A DNA stretch of 47,586 nucleotides from assembly GCA_042093735.1 (NCBI GenBank), contig JBELEM010000011.1, forward strand, positions 1 to 47,586, read 5' to 3'. This stretch comes from Hellea sp042093735. GTDB taxonomy: Bacteria; Pseudomonadota; Alphaproteobacteria; Caulobacterales; Maricaulaceae. Within the stretch, counting starts at the first letter, position 1. The number at the start of each line of letters is the position of its first letter. The notes below the pieces were generated by a model. That model did not search any database and was not told the origin of the DNA. It saw nothing but the letters and a program-made list of their open reading frames with translations. The position numbers were made by a program, and so were the translations under genes. This document shows, one piece after another, positions 42,363 to 47,586 of this stretch.

Positions 42363-43217
42363 TTATTTAAGTCGCTTAAGAAGACTAGATGTATCTAATC
42401 GGCCACCACCAGTGCTTTGAAGTTCAGCATAAAATTCATCAACCATTTCCACCAGCGATAAACTAATATTAAAATTTTTTGATGCCTTTAAAACTATGCT
42501 AAGGTCTTTACGCATGTGATCAACAGCAAAGCCAAAATTATACTCGTCCCTACCCATTGTAATCGCCCTGTTATCCATCTGCCAACTTTGAGCCGCGCCT
42601 TTTCCTATAGCTTCAATAACTTTTTCAATATCTAAATCTGCTTTTTGAGCAAAATAAACACCTTCCGCTAAACCTTGTAATACGCCCGCTATGCAGATTT
42701 GATTTACCATTTTTGTTAATTGCCCTGAACCTGAACCGCCCATTAGTTTAACGGATTTGCAATAATTGGAAATTACAGCAAGGGATCTAGTAAATACTTC
42801 TTCATCTCCTCCACACATTGCTGTTAGAGTTCCATTAATCGCCCCTGACTCACCGCCTGATACCGGAGCATCAATAAAACTACATGAATTTTCAAGAGAG
42901 ACATTATAACAAAATTCAGCACATTTTTCTGAAGTTGTCGTGTGGTCTATTATTATTGTTTCTGGTTTAACATATTTAATAACCTGATCAAAGACCGAAT
43001 AAACATCGCCATCATCACCGACACACATGATAACAAAGTCAGCACCGGCAACTGCTCCTTCAATACTTGATGATACAATACCGTTAAAAGTCTTACCCCA
43101 CTTATGTCTTTTACCAGGGCTTCTATTCCAAACCCGCAATTCATCAACAGCTACATCCAAATGACCAGCCATATGGTAGCCCATAATACCTAAACCTAAA
43201 AAAGCACAAGTAGTCAT
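42363..43217 (-). CDS. NAD(P)-dependent beta-hydroxyacid dehydrogenase
   Basis: A 284-residue member of the 3-hydroxyisobutyrate/6-phosphogluconate dehydrogenase superfamily. It has the Rossmann motif FLGLGIMGYHMAGHL (6-20), the substrate motif DAPVSGGESGAINGTL (116-131) and the catalytic Lys169 in GSGQLTKMVNQI. The substrate could be 3-hydroxyisobutyrate, tartronate semialdehyde or a glyoxylate/succinate semialdehyde; sequence alone does not decide. It converges on hemB with 22 bases between. The family assignment is certain; the substrate is not. Confidence 0.88.
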   Translation of the reverse strand: MTTCAFLGLGIMGYHMAGHLDVAVDELRVWNRSPGKRHKWGKTFNGIVSSSIEGAVAGADFVIMCVGDDGDVYSVFDQVIKYVKPETIIIDHTTTSEKCAEFCYNVSLENSCSFIDAPVSGGESGAINGTLTAMCGGDEEVFTRSLAVISNYCKSVKLMGGSGSGQLTKMVNQICIAGVLQGLAEGVYFAQKADLDIEKVIEAIGKGAAQSWQMDNRAITMGRDEYNFGFAVDHMRKDLSIVLKASKNFNISLSLVEMVDEFYAELQSTGGGRLDTSSLLKRLK

Positions 43218-43272
43218 ACAAAATCCCCAAAAAACTCTTGATTTATATACATCTATTCACTCAAAAGGAATT

Positions 43273-43305
43273 ATGAAAGAATTATTCAAAAAAATAAATA
43301 TCTAG
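43273..43305 (+). CDS. Candidate 10-codon leader ORF before the SLC13 gene
   Basis: ATG AAA GAA ... ATC TAG codes MKELFKKINI, with AAGGA 5 bases upstream. It ends two bases before the ATG of the SLC13 transporter gene, which has no Shine-Dalgarno of its own. It may serve to load ribosomes for re-initiation. Only position and signal support it; the peptide has no recognisable function. Confidence 0.3.
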   Translation: MKELFKKINI

Positions 43306-43307
43306 AT

Positions 43308-45146
43308 ATGGAATTGAATTCGATATCGTCAAGCTGGCAAATGTGGATGACTATGTTGTTTGTATTGGTAGCTGTATATTTGTATGTAACAGAAAAATAC
43401 TCAATAGAATCAATATCTGTCGGAATTGTTACAACATTGATGATATTTTTTCATTTCTTTAAACCTGAGATTTCTACTAATTTTAATAGCACATCTTTAT
43501 TGTCAGGATTTGCTGCACCAGCACTGATCACAATAATGGCATTGTTGGTTGTCGGGCAAGGGTTATTCCAAACCGGGGCATTTGAGGGCCCAATACTTCG
43601 TATAAACAATGAATTAGATAATTCCCCAAGGCGTACCCTATCAATTGTTTTCATATTAGCATTCTCAGTTTCTATGTTTATGAACAATACTCCAGTTGTT
43701 GTAATGTTTATTCCAATAATATCCGCTATGGCTCTTCGTTTAAGACATTCGACATCCATTTACATGATGCCACTAAGTTTTGTTTGTATCTTAGCGGGTA
43801 TGACAACCCTTATAGGTTCGTCGACTAACATGTTAGTTAATGATGTTTTAGTTCGTTCTACAGATTTATCCTTAAAGTTTTTTACACAATTTCCGTTTGG
43901 TATAATTTTAGCCGCAATTGGATCCATCTACATCATAATAGCTGCTCCAATTTTATTACCTAACAAGAGAAAACAAAAAAATAAAAACCAAGCCTCAGGT
44001 CAACAGTACATTGCACAGATAAGAATTACAGAACATCATCCCTTAAATACCTCAGTACCAATAGCTGGATTATACCCAAAACTTAAAGATGTAACTGTTA
44101 GGATGGTACAACGAGGAGACCAAATGTTATTGCCTCCTTTTGAACATGCATTAAAAGAAAACGATATATTGATTGTTGCAGCCACAAGGAAATCATTATC
44201 AAATTTACTAACCTCAAGTCCCGAATACCTTAAGGGTATGCTCAATATAACTGGCTTTCAAAAAAATCAAAAAGATGGTTATTACAATCAGCCCATAGTT
44301 ATCAGTGAAGCAGTGATTGCTCCTAGCTCGCGGATGATAGGCAGAAATATTGAACAAATAGGATTTCGTCGCCAAACTGGCTGCTTAGTTTTAGGCATTC
44401 AAAGGCGGTCGAGAATGATCAGAAAAAGTATGCTTGATATAAGACTAGAGGCAGGTGATATATTGCTACTGTTTGGATATGAGTCAGAAATAAGTGAACT
44501 CCGTGACAATAGAGATTTATTACTTTTAGATTGGTCCACGAAAGAACTCCCAGATGTAAGGAAATCAATATTAGCACAGCTAATATTTATTGGAACAGTG
44601 GCTTGTGCAGCTACAGGCTTTTTACCTATTGAAATAGCAGCTTTATCGGGGGCAATCGGAATGATAGCTTCAGGTTGTTTGAATATACGCCAAGCTGTAA
44701 GAGCACTGGATATGCGAATATTTCTATTGATCGGCGCTGCATTCGCTATGGGTCTCGCGTTAGAGAAAACAGGAGGAGCTGAGTATATAGGGTTGACTGT
44801 AGTAAACACATTTCAAGCCTATGGTGATCAAATACTTTTAAGTTCTGTGTTTTTAATTATAGCTATTTTAACAAACATTATTTCTAATAGCGCTGCCGCA
44901 TTATTGTTTGCTCCAATTGGATTAGCAATTAGCCAGCAAACAGGTATTGATCCAATATCAATAGTTTTAACTGTAATATTTGCAACAAATTGCTCTTTTG
45001 CTACTCCAATTGCTTATCAGACAAATTTATTGGTTATGGGCCCCGGTCATTATAAATTTTCCGATTTTGCCCTTTTTGGCATCCCATTAATATTCATTCT
45101 ATGGCTAAGTTTTAGCCTGCTTTCCCCTTATTTTTTAAATGTATAA
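43308..45146 (+). CDS. SLC13-family transporter with two TrkA_C (RCK_C) domains
   Basis: A 612-residue inner-membrane transporter of the SLC13/DASS (anion-sodium symport) group. Hydrophobic helices fill about 12-60, 65-85, 100-125, 130-215 and again 425-612. Between them, two cytoplasmic TrkA_C domains are seen (about 230-300 with LYPKLKDVTVRMVQRG, and 325-405 with IGFRRQTGCLVLGIQRRS). The SNT signatures IGSSTNMLVND (around 170) and ATPIAYQTNLLVMGPG (near 575) support sodium-coupled transport. Similar proteins move sulfate, dicarboxylates or cysteine; the substrate here cannot be read off. It precedes bpt on the same strand. Confidence 0.88.
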   Translation: MELNSISSSWQMWMTMLFVLVAVYLYVTEKYSIESISVGIVTTLMIFFHFFKPEISTNFNSTSLLSGFAAPALITIMALLVVGQGLFQTGAFEGPILRINNELDNSPRRTLSIVFILAFSVSMFMNNTPVVVMFIPIISAMALRLRHSTSIYMMPLSFVCILAGMTTLIGSSTNMLVNDVLVRSTDLSLKFFTQFPFGIILAAIGSIYIIIAAPILLPNKRKQKNKNQASGQQYIAQIRITEHHPLNTSVPIAGLYPKLKDVTVRMVQRGDQMLLPPFEHALKENDILIVAATRKSLSNLLTSSPEYLKGMLNITGFQKNQKDGYYNQPIVISEAVIAPSSRMIGRNIEQIGFRRQTGCLVLGIQRRSRMIRKSMLDIRLEAGDILLLFGYESEISELRDNRDLLLLDWSTKELPDVRKSILAQLIFIGTVACAATGFLPIEIAALSGAIGMIASGCLNIRQAVRALDMRIFLLIGAAFAMGLALEKTGGAEYIGLTVVNTFQAYGDQILLSSVFLIIAILTNIISNSAAALLFAPIGLAISQQTGIDPISIVLTVIFATNCSFATPIAYQTNLLVMGPGHYKFSDFALFGIPLIFILWLSFSLLSPYFLNV

Positions 45147-45158
45147 ACAGATATTGTA

Positions 45159-45884
45159 GTGACACATCCATTTAATCCAAATAAAATTCAATTTTACTTA
45201 ACTGTGCCAGCTCCTTGTCCATATTTACCAAACTTAATGGAAAGGAAGGTTTTTACTCAACTAGACCCAATAGATGGTCCGATACTTAACAACCATTTAA
45301 CTCAGTTAGGCTTTAGACGGTCCCAAAATGTAATATATCGACCTGCTTGCGAAAATTGTAATTCATGTGAATCGCTGCGAATAAGAGTTACTGATTTTAT
45401 AACCAGAAAAAGCTTCCGAAGGGTAAATGGTATAAATGCTGATATCAGAGTAACAATTATGCCTCCAATGGCAACAGATGAACAATTTGCATTACTTCAA
45501 CAATATTTAACAGCCCGGCATAATGGCGGAGGTATGTCAGATATGGACTTTCATCGCTATCAAATGATGGTTGAGGAATGTGCATCAGAAACTGATGTTA
45601 TTGAATTTAGGGATACAGATAATAATCTGCTAGGTGTTACATTAATCGATAAGCTTACTGATGGTTACTCTATGGTTTATAGTTTTTATGATACAAACTT
45701 AAAAGCAAGAAGCTTGGGAACTTTCATGATACTAAGTCAAATAAACCGTTGTAAAAATGATAGTTTACCGTACCTATATCTCGGGTACTGGGTAAAAGGT
45801 AGCACGAAAATGCAATATAAATCTCGCTTTCAACCTTATGAATTACTTAGTAGAAATGGTTGGCATGAAGGAGGGAATACTTAA
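45159..45884 (+). CDS. bpt: Aspartate/glutamate leucyltransferase Bpt
   Basis: Bpt adds leucine from Leu-tRNA to N-terminal Asp or Glu of proteins, marking them for ClpAPS (N-end rule). The 241-residue protein has the cysteine motif of the family: C20 in APCPYLP and C64, C67, C70 in CENCNSCESLRI, then the acyltransferase core with SFYDTNLKARSLGTFMILSQI and YLYLGYWVKGSTKMQYKSRFQPYELL. The start is GTG, 12 bases after the SLC13 stop. In Alphaproteobacteria this gene is often near hemB. The strong AGGAGG within its end (45869-45874) serves the next gene. Confidence 0.93.
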   Translation: MTHPFNPNKIQFYLTVPAPCPYLPNLMERKVFTQLDPIDGPILNNHLTQLGFRRSQNVIYRPACENCNSCESLRIRVTDFITRKSFRRVNGINADIRVTIMPPMATDEQFALLQQYLTARHNGGGMSDMDFHRYQMMVEECASETDVIEFRDTDNNLLGVTLIDKLTDGYSMVYSFYDTNLKARSLGTFMILSQINRCKNDSLPYLYLGYWVKGSTKMQYKSRFQPYELLSRNGWHEGGNT

Positions 45885-47024
45885 ATGAAAAGACGCCAAA
45901 TTTTAGGGGCTGTTGCCGCTGTGGCGACTGGAACCACTGTTACAGCCATACTGGGCAATAAGGATAATAAAAAACAAGTTATTAAAAAAGAATCTAAAGT
46001 ATGTATGCCAAATATTTCAAAAGGCGTTAAACGTTTTAGAATGGTTACAACCTGGCCAAAAGATTTTCCCGGGTTAGGTCAAATGCCCAACCGCTTTGCT
46101 AAAGCATTAAAAAATATGACCTCAGGCTTAATGGAGGTGAAAGTTTATTCAGCTGGTGAACTAGTAGGTGCAATGGAGAGTTTTGATGCTACAGCTTCAG
46201 GTGCCGCAGACATGTATCATGGTGCTGAATACTATTGGCAAGGAAAGTCTAAAGGCTTTTCATTTTTTACATCCGTTCCAATGGGAATGACGGCGGCAGA
46301 GATTATGGGTTGGATAGATCATGGTGGTGGTCAAAAGCTATGGGATAACCTCTCAGCAAACTTTAATATAAAACCATTCCAGGCAGGAAATACAGGTCAT
46401 CAAACAGGAGGATGGTTTAAGAAAAAAATAAATACTTTAGACGACTTTAAGGGACTTAAGATACGTATGCCAGGTTTGGGTGGTGAGGTAATAAGACGCC
46501 TCGGTGGCGCTGCAGTGCAACTGTCAGGTGGAGAAATCTATCAAGCCTTACAATCAGGCTCTATAGATGCAACAGAATGGGTTGGACCCTGGAATGATTA
46601 TGCTTTTGGTTTCTATCGTGAAGCTCCCTATTATTATGCACCAGGTTTTCATGAGCCAGGTGCATCTTTAGCAGTGGGTATCAATCTGGACATATGGAAT
46701 AACCTATCAGATTCTGAACAGTCTATTATAAGGTATGCTTGTAAATCAGCCAACGATTCAAGTCTTGGTGAATACACTCACGAGAATGCAAAAGCATTAG
46801 AAATATTAAAAATCAATCATGGTATTTACCCGCGTTACTTCACAGATGAAATCATGAAAGAAATAGGAAAAATAAGTAATGATGTAGTGTTTGAATTAGG
46901 AAATTCAGATTCCCAAACAGCTACAATCTATGAATCATACATAAAGGCGCGTAATTCATATAATAAATGGACTGAAATGAGTGATGGTCTCTATATCAAC
47001 GCAAGAAAAATCTCAACTGAATAA
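45885..47024 (+). CDS. dctP: TRAP transporter solute-binding protein (DctP family)
   Basis: A 379-residue periplasmic binding protein that delivers substrate to a TRAP (tripartite ATP-independent) transporter. The N-terminus has a twin-arginine-like start (KRRQILGAVAAVATGTTVTAIL), followed by the DctP fold: FRMVTTWPKDFPGLGQMPNRFAKAL, GAADMYHGAEYYW, GGWFKKKINTLDDFKGLKIRMPG with the conserved arginine, and GSIDATEWVGPWNDYAFGFYR. The W/N-rich motif resembles the alpha-keto-acid-binding TakP subgroup. Its ATG follows the bpt stop directly, with AGGAGG 10 bases before. Confidence 0.93.
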   Translation: MKRRQILGAVAAVATGTTVTAILGNKDNKKQVIKKESKVCMPNISKGVKRFRMVTTWPKDFPGLGQMPNRFAKALKNMTSGLMEVKVYSAGELVGAMESFDATASGAADMYHGAEYYWQGKSKGFSFFTSVPMGMTAAEIMGWIDHGGGQKLWDNLSANFNIKPFQAGNTGHQTGGWFKKKINTLDDFKGLKIRMPGLGGEVIRRLGGAAVQLSGGEIYQALQSGSIDATEWVGPWNDYAFGFYREAPYYYAPGFHEPGASLAVGINLDIWNNLSDSEQSIIRYACKSANDSSLGEYTHENAKALEILKINHGIYPRYFTDEIMKEIGKISNDVVFELGNSDSQTATIYESYIKARNSYNKWTEMSDGLYINARKISTE

Positions 47025-47025
47025 T

Positions 47026-47586
47026 ATGATAGAGAATGCCGATCTAATTATAATTTTATCTCAAGTATTACAATTACTTGGCTGGGTTTTCTTACCTTTA
47101 CTAACGCTTCCAATTCTTTATTTTCTATTTTCTAACAACCAATTCCTTAAGAGTTTATCATTTGGTATAGTCAATACTATAGATACTTTAAACTATTACA
47201 TAGGAGAAATAGTCAAATGGATTCTACCGTTAATGGTTTTAACTATTTCATTTTCAATATTTGCATTATCGATATTCGGTAAAAGCTGGACTAAACTTTT
47301 TGAAACTAGTGAGTATTTCCATGCATCAATTATAATGTTAGGCGCAGCTTCCACTTTATTGGCAGGTAAGCATGTTCGAGTTGATATTTTCTATAGTAAA
47401 ATGAATAGCATAAGCCGGTCGCTTGTTGAAATTATAGGCTTTTATTCACTCTTACTACCCGTTTGTATAATTATTTTATGGAATTCTCAATCATTTGTTA
47501 GGTCGTCATGGATGATACTAGAGGGCTCTTCTGAAATTGATGGTATCAAAGGTGAGTTTCTACTCAAAACTCTAATACCAATATTC
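47026..47586 (+). CDS. dctQ: TRAP transporter small permease subunit (DctQ family), 3' partial
   Basis: The open frame starts with ATG at 47026, one base after the DctP stop, and runs to the window end (187 codons). It shows four hydrophobic helices (about 8-35, 65-85, 100-115, 140-160) and the family motif GKHVRVDIFYSKM, in which the arginine-valine-aspartate are typical of DctQ. It is the small membrane subunit that with DctM forms the transporter; the DctM gene is expected just beyond the window. Partial at its 3' end. Confidence 0.9.
   Translation, partial: MIENADLIIILSQVLQLLGWVFLPLLTLPILYFLFSNNQFLKSLSFGIVNTIDTLNYYIGEIVKWILPLMVLTISFSIFALSIFGKSWTKLFETSEYFHASIIMLGAASTLLAGKHVRVDIFYSKMNSISRSLVEIIGFYSLLLPVCIIILWNSQSFVRSSWMILEGSSEIDGIKGEFLLKTLIPIF

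Noticed and set aside
43308..45146. SLC13 protein as a potassium channel because of its TrkA_C domains
   Set aside because: RCK_C domains are common in SLC13 transporters; no channel filter or TrkA nucleotide domain is present.

Overview
The window is a dense, AT-rich stretch of an alphaproteobacterial core genome, probably from a marine or other streamlined lineage and probably a metagenome assembly. The evidence for Alphaproteobacteria is the set of lineage-typical genes: an NDUFS4-type complex I subunit, a CBP3-type cytochrome bc1 chaperone, 5-aminolevulinate synthase (the C4 heme route), COX15-type heme A synthase, the MerR-like gene beside ihfA and a tRNA-Pro, and the order nrdR-ribD-ribE-ribB-ribH-nusB-thiL. 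Low GC, almost no spacer DNA (no gene-free stretch exceeds 300 bases), many 1-20 base gene overlaps and frequent TTG/GTG starts suit a streamlined genome. A run of ten N at 23102-23111 is a scaffold gap; it falls inside the heme A synthase gene and looks like a placeholder.

Layout. 1-7.8 kb: 3' part of an M2 (ACE-like) metallopeptidase, then mfd and sdhE diverging from recG, then a DUF502 membrane protein. 7.8-13.8 kb: a DUF3089 hydrolase-like protein without its serine nucleophile, kdsA (LPS), a cysteine synthase and cystathionine beta-lyase pair, and an exported protein resembling the C-terminal domain of glucuronyl C5-epimerases. 13.8-21.5 kb, all on the minus strand: tRNA-Arg, NDUFS4-like gene, tRNA-Pro, DUF192 gene, tRNA-Glu, recJ, glpX, an AlaC/LL-DAP-like aminotransferase, a small lipoprotein, argC, and the rpsI-rplM operon with a clear terminator and a promoter. 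21.5-26.3 kb: an unknown lipoprotein, the gapped heme A synthase gene, tRNA-Pro, MerR-like regulator, ihfA, rpsU with terminator, asd. 26.3-30.5 kb: small membrane protein, gcdH, astA, diverging from an Lrp/AsnC regulator and a patatin. 30.5-38.6 kb: fabH-plsX, CBP3 chaperone, bamE, then the riboflavin/thiamine operon. 38.6-47.6 kb: glyA, hemA diverging from hemB, a beta-hydroxyacid dehydrogenase, an SLC13 transporter, bpt, and a TRAP transporter (dctP complete, dctQ cut by the window end).

How the genes fit together. Respiration and heme form one theme (hemA, hemB, heme A synthase, sdhE, NDUFS4, CBP3). Riboflavin synthesis is a second, but the cluster has a reductase-only RibD and a RibB whose RibA half has lost its zinc cysteines, so the first two steps of the GTP branch must be coded elsewhere. 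Amino-acid use (gcdH, astA, Lrp) and TRAP/SLC13 uptake point to a heterotroph living on small organic acids and amino acids.

I found no defence island, prophage, insertion sequence or CRISPR array, and no convincing new multi-gene system. The most interesting signals are a pair of 15-base direct repeats 31 bases apart in front of hemB and hemA, the incomplete riboflavin cluster, the serine-less DUF3089 protein, and the artefactual gap in the heme A synthase gene.
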